Positions 1 through 11,139 of a DNA stretch of 64,000 nt are shown piece by piece. The stretch is taken from the NCBI GenBank assembly GCA_903859215.1, contig CAIOLW010000036.1, positions 62,001-126,000 on the forward strand, in the 5' to 3' direction. The translations under genes and the position numbers were made by a program. The stretch is from an uncultured bacterium (lineage in GTDB: Bacteria; Krumholzibacteriota; Krumholzibacteriia; LZORAL124-64-63). Positions within the stretch are counted from its first letter, which is position 1; each line of letters begins with the position of its first letter. The notes under the pieces were generated by a model, which searched no databases, was not told the DNA's origin, and worked only from the letters and a program-made list of their open reading frames with translations.

Positions 1-551
1 GCGCTCCAGAACCCGTGCCGCAGGTGCATGCCCAGCAGGACCATCGCCACGACCGTGAACGCCGTGAAACCGACGCTGTTCTGGAAGGTCCCGACCACCG
101 TCTTGTAGAGGTTCTTCACGCCCTCGGCGGTCTGCTCGTGGTCCGCGAACTTGAACAGGAAGATGTGCGCGATGACGAAGAAGGCGAGCACGGCGCCCGA
201 GATGATCATCGAGCGCGAGGCCAGCGTCTTGCGGCTGCGGCCCCCGGCGTTGCGCGCGTACTTGTAGCCCTGCTTGCGCGCGGCCATCTTGTCGGCCACC
301 GCGACGGTCACCGCCGCCACGACGTGGAAGGCGAAGATGACGATCAGGCCCACCTCGAAGGCGTAGATGAGCCAGCCGTGCACGGCCGTCTCCAGGAAGT
401 GGGCGTAGCCGTTGAAGGCGTGCGGGCCGATGAAGAGGGTGAGGTTACCGAGCAGGTGGACGGCGACGAAACCGATGAGCATGAAGCCCGTCAGCCCGGT
501 GATCACCTTCTTCCCGACCGATGACCAGGCGACCGATCCGAATGAAGACAT
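1..551 (-). CDS. sdhC: Succinate dehydrogenase/fumarate reductase cytochrome b subunit (b558-like), truncated by left window edge
   Basis: Reverse-strand translation MSSFGSVAWSSVGKKVITGLTGFMLIGFVAVHLLGNLTLFIGPHAFNGYAHFLE... continues open to base 1; TM segments with conserved His. Missing from the ORF track because no stop lies in the window. Confidence 0.8.
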   Translation of the reverse strand, partial: MSSFGSVAWSSVGKKVITGLTGFMLIGFVAVHLLGNLTLFIGPHAFNGYAHFLETAVHGWLIYAFEVGLIVIFAFHVVAAVTVAVADKMAARKQGYKYARNAGGRSRKTLASRSMIISGAVLAFFVIAHIFLFKFADHEQTAEGVKNLYKTVVGTFQNSVGFTAFTVVAMVLLGMHLRHGFWS

Positions 552-701
552 GAAAGCGCTCTCCCGGGCTGGAGACGGAAAGCCTGCAGGCAATGGGTTC
601 GGAAACATTAAGTCGCAGGCGGGGCCATCTCAACCGTTTTTGGCGCGCGATGATCCTCGTTATCAACTTGCCCGGTCGGGGCGGGTAAGCTCCTTGCGCG
701 A

Positions 702-2324
702 TTGGCGCTTGCCGGGGCCGGCGGGCTGGCGAAATATGGGGTCGAGGGCAGGCGGCAACGCCCGCGAAAGGGGACTGAAGCGGTGGACAAGGGAGCGCTC
801 GCGCGCCGGTGGTGGCCGGCGATTTTCGCGCTGGTTTTCGTCGCGGTCGGGCTGGCCCTGTCGCTGCGCCACTCGCCGTGGGGCGACCTCGGCGTCGAGG
901 CCGATTTCTTCGCCGAGCTGGCGCCCGCGACCCAGGCCGTGGCCGCCGGCCACCTCGACGTCGCCGACTACCCGTTCAAGGGCCCACTCTACGCGCTGGT
1001 GCTGGCGCCGGTGCACGCTGCGCTGGCGCCGCTGGGCAGCGACTGGTACCGCGCGGCGGTCATCCTGAGCCTCGTCGCCTCCGCCGGCACGCTCCTGCTC
1101 GTCCACCGGCTGGCGCGCCGCCTCGCCGGACCGCGTGTCGCGGCCGTCACGCTGGTCCTGACCGCCTTCACGAAGGTTTTCTTCATCCATGCGCACAAGG
1201 CGGCGTCCGACCCGCTGTTCATGCTGCTGGTGACGGCCGCCGCGACGCTGCTGCTGTGCGGCCCGCCGCGGCGGTCGACGTGGGTGTCCGTCGGCGCCCT
1301 GTCCGGGCTGGCCTGGCTGACGCGCGACATCGGCATCGTGGTCGCGGCCTGGGCCGCCGTGGTGCTGCTGCTGGTGGATCCCGATCACCAGGCCCGCCGT
1401 CGCCGGCTGCTGGCGGCCGCCTGCGTGTGGGCGGGATTCGCGGCGGTGGCGGCGCCGTGGCTGGCCGTGACGCACCACCAGTCGGGGCGCTGGCTCGCGT
1501 CGCGGAACCTGCAGAACATCGTCGACGAGTTCTACGGCGGCGCGCGCGCCGTCGAGGTGCCGGCCGAAGGTTTCCGCTCGCTGGGCGCGCTGGTGGCGCA
1601 CGACCCCGTGTACTTCGCCGGCCACTTCCTGGCGAACCTGCCGCGGCACTTCGTGGCCGACCTGAACGAGGTCCCGGGGTTGACCTACGGCGGCGTGGCG
1701 CTGGCCGCGCTGGCGGTGCTCGCCTGGCGCCGGCCCGACCGCCGCCAGGTCGCCTACCTCCTGCTGGGCGTCCTGATGTTCCTGGCGCTGGGGGCGGTCT
1801 TCCACCGCCCGCGGTTCGCGTTGCCGATGGTCCCGGCCTGGGCTCTGGTGACTGCGCTCGCGCTCGAACGGCTCCCGCGCCTGCGGACGCAGGCCGCCTG
1901 CGTCGTCGTGGCGCTGGTGGTCGCGCTGCACACCGGCCACATCCACCAGTCGATCCTGTTCTACGACCGGCAGCAGCCGCGCCACCTGGCTGCGGCGATC
2001 GCCGCGGCGCCCGCGTGGACCGCCGACGCCCTCAGGGAGTCGCCGGGCCGCCGGCCGGTGCTCATGGCGCGCAAGGGCCACCTGGCGCACTACGCGCACC
2101 TGGCCTACGCGCCGTACCCCAGCCAGGCGAGCGACCCGCCCGATCTCGTGGCCAAGGCGCGCGCCCGCGGCGCGGACTTCCTGGTGGTGGGAGCCATCGA
2201 GCGCCAGATGTTCTCGGACGGGTCCATGTGCGACCACCTCGACGGCCTGGCCGGCGTGGCGGTCGCCTGGCGCGATGCGCAGACGATCGTCTACCGCCTG
2301 CGCCGGCTGCCGGCGGGTTCCTGA
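702..2324 (+). CDS. Polytopic membrane glycosyltransferase (PMT/ArnT, GT39-like)
   Basis: Multi-TM protein with GDLGVEADFFAELAPA and YPFKGPLYALVLAPVH type N-terminal loop; start could be a GTG near 782. Confidence 0.6.
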   Translation: MALAGAGGLAKYGVEGRRQRPRKGTEAVDKGALARRWWPAIFALVFVAVGLALSLRHSPWGDLGVEADFFAELAPATQAVAAGHLDVADYPFKGPLYALVLAPVHAALAPLGSDWYRAAVILSLVASAGTLLLVHRLARRLAGPRVAAVTLVLTAFTKVFFIHAHKAASDPLFMLLVTAAATLLLCGPPRRSTWVSVGALSGLAWLTRDIGIVVAAWAAVVLLLVDPDHQARRRRLLAAACVWAGFAAVAAPWLAVTHHQSGRWLASRNLQNIVDEFYGGARAVEVPAEGFRSLGALVAHDPVYFAGHFLANLPRHFVADLNEVPGLTYGGVALAALAVLAWRRPDRRQVAYLLLGVLMFLALGAVFHRPRFALPMVPAWALVTALALERLPRLRTQAACVVVALVVALHTGHIHQSILFYDRQQPRHLAAAIAAAPAWTADALRESPGRRPVLMARKGHLAHYAHLAYAPYPSQASDPPDLVAKARARGADFLVVGAIERQMFSDGSMCDHLDGLAGVAVAWRDAQTIVYRLRRLPAGS

Positions 2325-3454
2325 AGGGCGTCGAGGGCCAGGCGGTGCAGCAGGGAGGCGCCGATCGGCAGCAGGTCGTCGTTGAAGTCGAAGTCTTCCG
2401 CATGCAGCCCGGGATGGCGCCGGCCGGCGCCCAGCCCGAACAGCGCGCCCTTCCCGAGGCGGGCCAGCACGCCGAAATCCTCCGACCAGCGGAAGGCGCT
2501 CTCACGCGGCCGGGCGAACGGCAGCCCTTCGGCGCGTGCGGCGCGGCGGACCAGCGCGGCGGCGTCCACGTCGTTCCACGCGACCGGGAACATCTCCTCC
2601 CAGCCGATCTCGCAATGCAGCCCGTGGCGCCGGGCGATCGCGCGCGCGACCGCCGCAGCCTGCCGCCGCAGCGCCGCCAGCGCCGCGTCGTCGTCCGCGC
2701 GCAGCGTGGCGAGGATCTCCGCCTCGCCCGGCGAGATGCCGAACACCGGCTCGCCCAGGCGCGCGTGCGTGACGGTGACGAGTTCGAGCGCGTCCGGGCT
2801 GTCGTCGCGGGGCGGCAGCGTCACCAGGGCCGTGATGAGATCGCTCATCGCCCGGTCGGGCGAGCGTCCCTGTTCGGGATGCGCCGCGTGGGCCGCGCGG
2901 CCGCAGAGCTGCACGCGCATCCCGGCGCTGCCGGCGGCGAACGCGCCCGGCCGGACCAGCACGCGCCCGACGTCGTAGCCCGGCAGGTTGTGCAGGGCGA
3001 ACAGCCAGTCGGGCTTCAGCGCCGCGAAGCGCGGGTCGGCGACCACGGCGGCGGCGCCGGCGCCGGTCTCCTCGGCGGGCTGGAAGAGCAGGATGACGCG
3101 GCCGCGCCGCGGACGCGTGCGCGACAGGCGGCGGCCCACCTCCAGCAGGATCGCCATGTGTCCGTCGTGCCCGCACTTGTGGGAGAGGCCCGGCGTGCGC
3201 GAGGCATGCCGCAATGCCAGCGTCTCGGGCACGGCGACCGCGTCGAGCTCGGCGCGCAGGACGACGGCGGGGCCGTCGGTCGCGCCGTCGAACCGGGCCG
3301 CCACGCCGTGGCCGCCGAGCCCGGTCAGCAGTTCCTGCGGCTGGCACTCCGCCAGCCGCGCGGCGACGAACAGGGCCGTCCCGCGCTCGCAGCCGGACGC
3401 TTCCGCCAGCGTGTGCAGGCGGCGTCTGAGGGCTGGCAGGCGGCTGGTGGTCAA
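2291..3454 (-). CDS. M20-family metallopeptidase/amidohydrolase
   Basis: GLSHKCGHDGHMAILL, LLFQPAEETGAGA, LFALHNLPGYDVG motifs; TTG start inferred at 3454; overlaps the upstream convergent gene by 34 bp. Confidence 0.8.
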   Translation of the reverse strand: MTTSRLPALRRRLHTLAEASGCERGTALFVAARLAECQPQELLTGLGGHGVAARFDGATDGPAVVLRAELDAVAVPETLALRHASRTPGLSHKCGHDGHMAILLEVGRRLSRTRPRRGRVILLFQPAEETGAGAAAVVADPRFAALKPDWLFALHNLPGYDVGRVLVRPGAFAAGSAGMRVQLCGRAAHAAHPEQGRSPDRAMSDLITALVTLPPRDDSPDALELVTVTHARLGEPVFGISPGEAEILATLRADDDAALAALRRQAAAVARAIARRHGLHCEIGWEEMFPVAWNDVDAAALVRRAARAEGLPFARPRESAFRWSEDFGVLARLGKGALFGLGAGRRHPGLHAEDFDFNDDLLPIGASLLHRLALDALQEPAGSRRRR

Positions 3455-3504
3455 CGTCGCATCCCCATTGCCGGTCGCGTGGCCGCAGGGCCCGCGTCGG
3501 CTCG

Positions 3505-5727
3505 TCAGCGCCCCGGCGTGGCGGCCCGGGCCCGCCACAGGCACGTGTAGTCGGCGATCTGCGTGAAGTTCGAACCGCCGTGGGCCTTGATGTCCTGCAC
3601 GGGCCAGCCCTGGCGCCCGAGCGCCTCGCGCAGCGCGACGCCCTGGCCGCCCAGCGCCGTTTCCTGGGCGAAGTTCACCCAGGTCAGGTCCGCGCGCGGC
3701 GGCGGCGGCCCGACGCGCCGGTCCAGTTCCGCAGGCGTCGCCCCGGGCCAGGGGGACAGGGTCTCGTCGGCGAACAGCAACAGCCGGCTGATGCGCAGGT
3801 CGCGGTCCCGCGTCAGCGCCAGCGCCGGCGCGACGGCAGCGCGCTGGGCAGCCAGCAGCACCGGCCCGGCGCTGAACCGCTGCTGCGCCCACTGCACGCA
3901 GGCCCGCAGTTCCGCCGCCGGCGACGCGCCGGTGGCGGGGTCCTCGGCGGCGGCGATGACGAACACCGGCCAGGCCGCGGGAGTTGTCGCAGCGGGATTT
4001 GTCGCCGCGCGATTTGTCGTCTCGGCCGTGGCTTTCGAGGCCGTCGTGTCCGCGACAGTCGCCGCCTCGCCGGCCGATTTCCCGGGCCCCTGTTCAAGGT
4101 AGCGCTGGATGCGCCCCGCCAGGCGCGGCCCGTCGTCCGCATCCTGGCCCACCAGTACGATGGGCTGCAGCTTCGCGCCCGCCGGACGGCCCGTCGGCAC
4201 GACCAGGTGGCACAGGCGATCGGCGCCGCCGGGGCCGAGGTAGACGAAGGGCGCCAGGCCTTCCGCCGGCAACAGCGAGCCGGTCTGCTTGAAGCGCGCG
4301 AGCATCAGGTTCAGGTCCCCGAGCGTGGTCGTCAGGGCTCCCGGGTGCCGGCGCGCGCGATGCCGCGCCACGCCGTCGGTGACCGCGGCCAGGAAGTACT
4401 GCGCGGTCGGCTGCTCGTCGGCGGGCAGCTTGCCGATCGCCGCGTGATACGACTCCTGCCATCCCTGCCCGAGGTTCAGGAGCCACGTCGACCAGTTGCT
4501 TTGCAGCCCGGAAGGAAGCTTCAGGGACACCTCGATGCGGCAGGGCCCGCGGCGCACCTGGCTGAAGTCGACGGCGCGGTTGATGGCGTTGAGGCCCTTG
4601 GCCAGCGTCACCGTTTCTTCCTTCGGGCCGGCGGCCAGCAGCGACTTCCCGTCTCCGTCGCGGAAGTCGATGGTCAGCGTGCCGTCGCCGTCGCCGTCCG
4701 CGGTCGCCGCCAGGTTCAGGGCCACCGCGCGGCCGTTGATGATCGTCGCCGGCGTGCGTCCCTCGAGCGCTCCGGCAGGCGCGGTCGCCAGGTCGAACTC
4801 CAGGCGGGCCACCGGCACGTGCGCCGCGTCCGGCTGCAGCCACAGCTTCTTCGGCGCCAGGTTCGGCCCCAGCTCGCCGTCGGCCGTCAGGAGCGCCACA
4901 TCCAGCCCGAGGGCGCCGTCGATGAGAGGGTGGAAGGGACTGATGGCCGTCCAGGGGATCGAGGCGTCCATGATCAGGTGGGATGTTCCCGCGCCGCGGA
5001 ACTTCGGCTGCAGTTCGCGCACGCGCTGCCAGCGTCCGGTCTCGACCACGAAGAGCGATCCGACGCCGGCGCCCTTGTCCGAGCCGAACCCGAACACGAA
5101 GGCATCGTTCGTCAGCCCGGCGCCCGCCGGCAGGTCGCCCACGGCCACGATGACGCCGCCCTTCCCGGCCCAGGGGCTCGCGCCCGTCGTCGGCAGGAAG
5201 CGCGAGCCGGTGTCGTCGGCTTCCAGGCGCAGGTCCAGGCCGGTGGCCACCCAGGTGACCGTCAACGTGGCGGTGCCGCCGGCACCACCCGGCGCGGCCA
5301 GGGCGAACGTCGCCGGCTTGCCGACCGCCAGCCGGCCGCCCCGTTGCGTCGCCAGTTCGCCCAGCCGGCGGCGATGCTCGTCCAGCAGTGCATGCACGCT
5401 TTCCTTCGCGGCGCCCTGCAGGTCGGGGTCGGTCTGCGCGAAGTCCAGGTCGTCGAACCCGGCCGCGAGCGCCGCCCGCAGGCAGTCCGCCGCAGCGGCG
5501 GCATTGCCCGAGCGGTTCTCGAGGCAGGCCTGGTTGTAGAGCATGTCGGCGTCGCCCGGGCGGGCGGTGTTCTCCTGCCGGCACAACGCCAGCGCCTCGG
5601 CCACGTGACCGGCGCGCTGGAGTTCGGCGACGCGCGCAGCCGGCGTCGGCTCGGCAAGGGCGACGGCTGCCGCCAGCAGGGCCGGCAACAGGCCGGCCGC
5701 CATGAGGATCCGGATCCGGACGGACAT
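3505..5727 (-). CDS. Secreted protein with N-terminal TPR-like region and C-terminal alpha/beta-hydrolase-like region
   Basis: Signal peptide MSVRIRILMAAGLLPALLAAAVALA; TPR-like ELQRAGHVAEALALCRQENTARPGDADMLYNQACL; domain calls tentative. Confidence 0.5.
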   Translation of the reverse strand: MSVRIRILMAAGLLPALLAAAVALAEPTPAARVAELQRAGHVAEALALCRQENTARPGDADMLYNQACLENRSGNAAAAADCLRAALAAGFDDLDFAQTDPDLQGAAKESVHALLDEHRRRLGELATQRGGRLAVGKPATFALAAPGGAGGTATLTVTWVATGLDLRLEADDTGSRFLPTTGASPWAGKGGVIVAVGDLPAGAGLTNDAFVFGFGSDKGAGVGSLFVVETGRWQRVRELQPKFRGAGTSHLIMDASIPWTAISPFHPLIDGALGLDVALLTADGELGPNLAPKKLWLQPDAAHVPVARLEFDLATAPAGALEGRTPATIINGRAVALNLAATADGDGDGTLTIDFRDGDGKSLLAAGPKEETVTLAKGLNAINRAVDFSQVRRGPCRIEVSLKLPSGLQSNWSTWLLNLGQGWQESYHAAIGKLPADEQPTAQYFLAAVTDGVARHRARRHPGALTTTLGDLNLMLARFKQTGSLLPAEGLAPFVYLGPGGADRLCHLVVPTGRPAGAKLQPIVLVGQDADDGPRLAGRIQRYLEQGPGKSAGEAATVADTTASKATAETTNRAATNPAATTPAAWPVFVIAAAEDPATGASPAAELRACVQWAQQRFSAGPVLLAAQRAAVAPALALTRDRDLRISRLLLFADETLSPWPGATPAELDRRVGPPPPRADLTWVNFAQETALGGQGVALREALGRQGWPVQDIKAHGGSNFTQIADYTCLWRARAATPGR

Positions 5728-5964
5728 GGGTTCCTTTCGGGCGCGGTCAGGGGGAGTCGTCGAAAGGGTTCCTGAACCGAACCGGGAATATATGGTTCCG
5801 GGCGCCGGGGGTGCCACGCCGTTGTGGCCCGCGGCGAATTCTGGTAGATTGTGGTCTCAGCCTGGTCCGCTGGAATTTCGCACACTGGGCGCGCCCACCC
5901 CGGGCGCGACCCTGGCCTGAACGGCGGCTTCGCCGGGAAGCCGCCACGGCGAAACGAGGACACC

Positions 5965-6897
5965 ATGGCGATCATCCCCTTCCACATCGTCGATGCGTTT
6001 GCCTCGCGGCCGTTCACGGGCAATCCCGCGGCGATCATCCCCAACGCCTCCTGCCTGACCGAGGCGGAGATGATGCAGATCACCTGCGAACTGTCGATGG
6101 AAGCGGGCTTCGTGCTGCCGCCGGACAACCCGCGGGCGGACGTCAAGCTGCGCTTTTTCACGCGCCGCCGCGAGGCCGCGCTCAGCGGCCACGTGTTGAT
6201 CGCGGCCTTCGCGTCCATGGCTGATCGCGGCTTCTACAAGCCCTCCGTCGAGGGGCTCGACCTGCTGGTCGAGACGGGGGCGGGCATGCTGCCGGTGCGC
6301 CTGCACCTGGCTGAAGACGGCCAGGCGCTCGTCACCCTGCGCCTGCCGGCGCCGCGTTTCGGCGAACTCGTGCCCGCGGCCGAGGTCGCCGCCGCGCTGG
6401 GCGTGCCGGTGGAGATGATCGGGCTGGGCGGGCACGGCCCGCAGCGCGTGTCGTGCGGCTTCGACCAGATCATCGTGCCGATCAACGACCGCGCGGCGAT
6501 CCGCGGCGCCATCGGCTCGCCCGAGGCTGTCGTCGCCTTGACCGACGAGCGTGGCGTGGGGGGGCTGACGCTGTTCTGCCGCGACACCTACGGGCACGCG
6601 GCGGATTTCCACTGCCGTTTCTTCCACCCGCACGTGGGGGCCGACGAGGACGTGGCCAGCGGCACCGCGCTCGGCGCGATGGCGGCCTATGCCGTCGAGC
6701 ACGGGCTCATGCCGGCGGCCGATCGCGTGACGGTGGTGACCGAACAGGGACACGCCCTGGGCCGCCCGACGATGGCCGAGCTGACCGTGCATGCGAGCGG
6801 GGGGTGCGCCGCGGCGGTGGACCTGACGGCCGGCGGCGCCGTCGTGATGAGAGGTTCGTTCCACTTCCAGAGGCAGTCGGCGGCTGTGGGCGCCTGA
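5965..6897 (+). CDS. PhzF family isomerase/epimerase
   Basis: MAIIPFHIVDAFASRPFTGNPAAII ... LSGHVLIAAF ... EDVASGTALGAMAAY typical of PhzF family. Confidence 0.85.
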   Translation: MAIIPFHIVDAFASRPFTGNPAAIIPNASCLTEAEMMQITCELSMEAGFVLPPDNPRADVKLRFFTRRREAALSGHVLIAAFASMADRGFYKPSVEGLDLLVETGAGMLPVRLHLAEDGQALVTLRLPAPRFGELVPAAEVAAALGVPVEMIGLGGHGPQRVSCGFDQIIVPINDRAAIRGAIGSPEAVVALTDERGVGGLTLFCRDTYGHAADFHCRFFHPHVGADEDVASGTALGAMAAYAVEHGLMPAADRVTVVTEQGHALGRPTMAELTVHASGGCAAAVDLTAGGAVVMRGSFHFQRQSAAVGA

Positions 6898-6925
6898 GGC
6901 GCGGCGCGGGCCCAGCCTGACGACG

Positions 6926-8131
6926 TCAGGCCGGGCGCCGCACCAGATCGGCGGTGTCGCGCGCGATCATCAGTTCCTCGTTCGTGGGGACGATCATGAT
7001 GCGTACCCGCGAGCTGGACTTGCTGATGATCGACTCGTCGTGGCGCGTGGCGTTCTTGAACGTATCGAGCGTGGCGCCGATGGCGTCCAGGCCGCGACAG
7101 GCCCATTCCCGCACCAGCGAGGCGTGCTCCCCGATGCCGGCGGTGAAGATGATCGCGTCGACGCGCCCGAGCGCCACGGCATAGGCGCCGATGTACTTGC
7201 GGATGTGGTAGGCGAACGTCTCGAGGGCCAGCCGCGCGCGGTCGTTGCCCTTGGCGTATTCGCGTTCCACGTCGCGCAGGTCGCTGCTGATGCCCGAGAT
7301 GCCCAGCAGGCCGCTTTCCTTGTTCAGGATCTTCTCGACGCCGTTCAGGTCCAGGTCCAGCGTCCGCGACAGGAAGCCGACCAGCGCCGGGTCGATGTCG
7401 CCGCTGCGCGTGCCCATCATCAGCCCCTCCAGCGGCGTCAGGCCCATCGACGTGTCCACCGACCTGCCGCCCCGCACCGCGGCGACCGACGCCCCGTTGC
7501 CCAGGTGGCAGCTGATGAAGTTCAGGTCGCTGAGGTCGCGCTCGAGCATCTGCGCCGCGCGCGCCGTCACGTAGCGGTGGCTGGTGCCGTGGAAGCCGTA
7601 GCGCCGGATCCCGTAGTCCGTGTAGAGCTTGTAGGGGATGGGGTAGATGTACGCCATGTCCGGCATCGTCTGGTGGAACGCGGTGTCGAAGACGCCCACG
7701 TTGGGCACCGACGGCAGCACCTTCATCGTCGCCTCGATGCCGGTGATGTTGGCCGGGTTGTGCAGCGGCGCCAGGGGCACGCAGGCCCGCAGGGCGGCCA
7801 GCACGTCGTCGTCGATGACCACGGACGCCGAGTACTTCTCGCCCGCGTGCACGACCCGGTGGCCGACGGCGACGATCTCGTCCAGCGACTTCAGCACGCC
7901 GTGTCCCGGGTCCAGCAGCGCCGCCAGTACCAGTTCGCAGGCGCGGGCGTGGTCGGGGATCGGCAGTTCCTCGTTCACGGCCGCGCCGCCGGCAGGACTG
8001 AACGTGTGGATGCCCTTGTCCAGGCCGATCCGTTCGATCAGTCCCTTGGCCAACAGCTTCTCGACATTCATGTCCATCAGCTGGTACTTCAGCGAACTGC
8101 TGCCGCAGTTGATCACCAGGACGTTGAACAT
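6926..8131 (-). CDS. ackA: Acetate kinase
   Basis: MFNVLVINCGSSSLKYQL, VGHRVVHAGEKYSASV, RRYGFHGTSHRYV, CHLGNGASVAAVRGGRSVDTSMG. Confidence 0.97.
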   Translation of the reverse strand: MFNVLVINCGSSSLKYQLMDMNVEKLLAKGLIERIGLDKGIHTFSPAGGAAVNEELPIPDHARACELVLAALLDPGHGVLKSLDEIVAVGHRVVHAGEKYSASVVIDDDVLAALRACVPLAPLHNPANITGIEATMKVLPSVPNVGVFDTAFHQTMPDMAYIYPIPYKLYTDYGIRRYGFHGTSHRYVTARAAQMLERDLSDLNFISCHLGNGASVAAVRGGRSVDTSMGLTPLEGLMMGTRSGDIDPALVGFLSRTLDLDLNGVEKILNKESGLLGISGISSDLRDVEREYAKGNDRARLALETFAYHIRKYIGAYAVALGRVDAIIFTAGIGEHASLVREWACRGLDAIGATLDTFKNATRHDESIISKSSSRVRIMIVPTNEELMIARDTADLVRRPA

Positions 8132-8144
8132 TTCCGGTCCGTCC

Positions 8145-9137
8145 TCAGGCGCTCTGCAGCGCGGTGATGGCGGCGACATTGACGATGTCGTCAACGCTGC
8201 AGCCGCGCGACAGGTCGTTCACGCCGCGGGCCATGCCCTGCAGCACGGGCCCGACGGCCTCGGCCCCGGCCAGCCGCTGCACCAGCTTGTAGCCGATGTT
8301 GCCGGCGTCCAGGTCCGGGAAGATGAGCACGTTGGCGGTGCCCGCCACGGTGCTGCCGGGGGCCTTCTTGCTGCCGATCGCCGGAACGATGGCCGCGTCC
8401 AGCTGCAGCGGCCCGTCGACGGCCAGGTCGGGGGCCTTCTTCCGGACGATGGCCAGCGCTTCGACCACCTTGTCGACGTCGGGGCCCGAGCCGCTGCCCA
8501 TCGTGCTGAAGCTGAGCATCGCCACGCGGGGCTCGAAGCCGCACAGGGCGCGCGCGGTGGCGGCCGTCGCGATGGCGATGTCCGCCAGCTGCTCGGCGTT
8601 CGGCTGCGGGTTGACGGCGCAGTCGCCGAACACCAGGCGGCCGGCATCACCGAAGGTCCAGGCCGGGTTGACCATCACGAAGCAGCTCGAGACGATCGAG
8701 GTGCCCGGCTTCATGCCGACGATCTGGAACCCGGCGCGCAGCACGTTGCCCGTCGAGTTGACCGCGCCGGCCACCATGCCGTCGGCCAGGCCGCGGCGCA
8801 CCAGCATCGCGCCGAAGAACAGCGGGTCTTCGAGCGTGCGCGAGGCTTCCTCCTCGGTCATGCCCTTGTGCTTGCGCAGTTCGTGGTATTCGCGGACGAA
8901 GTCGGCGCGGTAGCTCGAGCGCAGGGGGTCGATGATGCGCAGGTCGTTCGCGGGCACGTGCAGGGCATCGAGGCGGGCCGCGACGACGGCCTCGTCGCCC
9001 AGCACGACGACCTGGGCCAGCTTCTCGTCGCGGATCAGGCCGGCGGCCTGGAGCGTGCGGTCGTCGATCGACTCGGGCAGCACGATGGTCTTGCCCAGGC
9101 TGGCGGCCCGGGCGCGCAGGGAAGCGATGAAATCCAT
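8145..9137 (-). CDS. pta: Phosphate acetyltransferase (short form)
   Basis: [32 protein letters not shown] ... [17 protein letters not shown] ... [21 protein letters not shown]; adjacent to ackA. Confidence 0.95.
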   Translation of the reverse strand: MDFIASLRARAASLGKTIVLPESIDDRTLQAAGLIRDEKLAQVVVLGDEAVVAARLDALHVPANDLRIIDPLRSSYRADFVREYHELRKHKGMTEEEASRTLEDPLFFGAMLVRRGLADGMVAGAVNSTGNVLRAGFQIVGMKPGTSIVSSCFVMVNPAWTFGDAGRLVFGDCAVNPQPNAEQLADIAIATAATARALCGFEPRVAMLSFSTMGSGSGPDVDKVVEALAIVRKKAPDLAVDGPLQLDAAIVPAIGSKKAPGSTVAGTANVLIFPDLDAGNIGYKLVQRLAGAEAVGPVLQGMARGVNDLSRGCSVDDIVNVAAITALQSA

Positions 9138-9242
9138 GATGTTCCCCCGTATCTGCGTCGGCGGGAGCCAGTCCCGCCGGCAGGGCGGCACGCGCGGACG
9201 GACGCCGGCCGCATGCCGGGCGCCGGGCGCGGGCCGGGTGTA

Positions 9243-9707
9243 TTAGCGCGACGTCTGCGAGATCGCCGCGTCCAGCTGCTGGAGGTCCAGGTGGCCCTCG
9301 TGGCGCATCGTGCTCACGAGGTCCTCCAGCGTGAAGCTGGTCCAGAACTCCTTGAGCCGGGCGTCGAGCAGCGTCCAGATCGAGCGCGTCAGGCAATCGC
9401 CCGAGCGGTCGCAGGTGTGCGGCTCGGTGACGCAGTCGACCGGCGCGGTGTGCGCATCCAGGGCGCTGATCACGTCCCACAGGTTGATGTCGGCGGGGGG
9501 ACGACCGAGCGTGTAGCCGCCGCGAACACCCTTGCGGCTGACGATCAGGCCCGACCGGCGCAGCGCGCCGACGACCTGCTCGAGGTACTTGCCGCTGATT
9601 TCCTGGCTTTCGGCGATCGCGCTGATGGGGACCGGCTCGCCGCCGTAATGCTCAGCGATCTGCAGGATGGCTCGCAGCCCGTAGCGGACCTTCGTATTGA
9701 CCTTCAT
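9243..9707 (-). CDS. Rrf2/IscR-family transcriptional regulator
   Basis: MKVNTKVRYGLRAILQIAEHYGGEPVPISAIAESQEISGKYLEQVVGALRRSGLIVSRKGVRGGYTLGRP; Cys cluster DCVTEPHTCDRSGDC. Confidence 0.9.
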   Translation of the reverse strand: MKVNTKVRYGLRAILQIAEHYGGEPVPISAIAESQEISGKYLEQVVGALRRSGLIVSRKGVRGGYTLGRPPADINLWDVISALDAHTAPVDCVTEPHTCDRSGDCLTRSIWTLLDARLKEFWTSFTLEDLVSTMRHEGHLDLQQLDAAISQTSR

Positions 9708-9977
9708 CGCAGTGCCTGCTCCGCTCCCGGGTCCATCGCGGGACCCGCGGATGACATGCGGCCTGGCACCCGGCTGGCGCCGATGGGCGTCACGGGCGTC
9801 ATGGCCCAAGTGAATGCCTCCGGTCGAAATCTATCGCCGCGAACTCCGGAAGTCCAAGAAGTTCCGAAGCCCTTTACACCGGAAGCGTTCCACCTTATCG
9901 TGGTCGGAATTTATCCGGATCCCGCCCGGGTCCCCCGCCGGGGCGCCGGGCCGGCAGCAGAACCGAAAAGGAGAATC

Positions 9978-11006
9978 ATGACCTCACAGGAACGACGGGA
10001 GTTCATCCACACGCTGCATCTCTCGGATATCCACCGCCACTTCGACGGTTCGATCCGCCCGGCCACGCTCTGGGAACTCTCCGAGAAGTACTACAGCGCC
10101 GTGCCCGGCCTCGATTTCGAGCAGTTCCGGCATTACCTGCAGTGGGACGAAGGCCAGGACAGCACGCTGCTGGACTACCTCGACAAGTTCCACGTGCCCC
10201 TGCAGTACACGCAGTTCTACGACAACATCCGGCGCATCAGCTACGAACTGGCCGAGGATGCGTACCTCGACGGCGTGCGGCTTCTGGAACTGCGCATCAA
10301 CCCGCTCATCCACCGCCGCGCCGGGCTGACCAGCCGGCAGGTGCTCGCCGCGACACGCAAGGGTTTCGACGCCTTCGTGGACAAGCATCCCGACTTCAAG
10401 GTCGGCATCATCGTGATCGCGATGCGCAACCACGGCGGCAACATGGCCCGCATCCTCCTGCGCGAGATCCTCGGCGAGCGCGAGGATTTCCACAACGGCG
10501 CGGGCGTGGTCGGCTTCGACATCGCCGGGCACGAGGCGCCGTTCCCGCCGGTGCTCTTCAAGGAAGCCTACGAACTGGCCGCGAAGATGGGCCTGAAGAC
10601 CACTGCGCACGCCGGCGAGAGCGAGGGCCCCGAGCGCATCTGGGAGGCGCTCGACAACCTCAACCCCGACCGCATCGGTCACGGCACCAGCGCGGGGCAG
10701 GACCCCGAGCTCATCAAGCGGCTCGCGCGCGAGGGCATCTACCTCGAAGTCTGCCTGTCGTCGAACCTGCAGACCGGCGCCGTGGCGGCGTTGAAGGACC
10801 ACCCGCTGCCGCGGTTCCTCGAGGCGGGCATCAAGGTCGCCCTCTGCACCGACAACCCCACGGTCAGCAGCACCACGCTGTCGCGGGAGTACGAACTGGC
10901 GATGGAGACCTTCGGGTTCAGCGAGGACGACATGCGGAGGATCGCCAACATGTCGTGCCGGGGGACGTTCCTGGCGGCCGGCTGCCCCGAGGTGGGGCTG
11001 GACTGA
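9978..11006 (+). CDS. Adenosine deaminase family protein
   Basis: [51 protein letters not shown] motifs. Confidence 0.85.
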   Translation: MTSQERREFIHTLHLSDIHRHFDGSIRPATLWELSEKYYSAVPGLDFEQFRHYLQWDEGQDSTLLDYLDKFHVPLQYTQFYDNIRRISYELAEDAYLDGVRLLELRINPLIHRRAGLTSRQVLAATRKGFDAFVDKHPDFKVGIIVIAMRNHGGNMARILLREILGEREDFHNGAGVVGFDIAGHEAPFPPVLFKEAYELAAKMGLKTTAHAGESEGPERIWEALDNLNPDRIGHGTSAGQDPELIKRLAREGIYLEVCLSSNLQTGAVAALKDHPLPRFLEAGIKVALCTDNPTVSSTTLSREYELAMETFGFSEDDMRRIANMSCRGTFLAAGCPEVGLD

Positions 11007-11139
11007 ACGCAGGGCGCGGCGGGAGCCGGCCGGGAGAGTGGATTGCCCGGCGGCGGGCTTGCCTCCACCCCCTGGATCGCCGATCATGACGCCGCAGGGC
11101 CACCGGGACAGGGAAGATCGGTCAGGGAGGAAGATCCAC

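Noticed and set aside
809-3550. 913-aa plus-strand ORF
   Set aside because: Overlaps two well-supported genes in other frames; Pro/Arg/Gly-rich shadow translation.
6915-6931. GCCTGAC-GAC-GTCAGGC hairpin between phzF and ackA
   Set aside because: No T tract on either strand and it contains the ackA stop codon; too weak to call a terminator.
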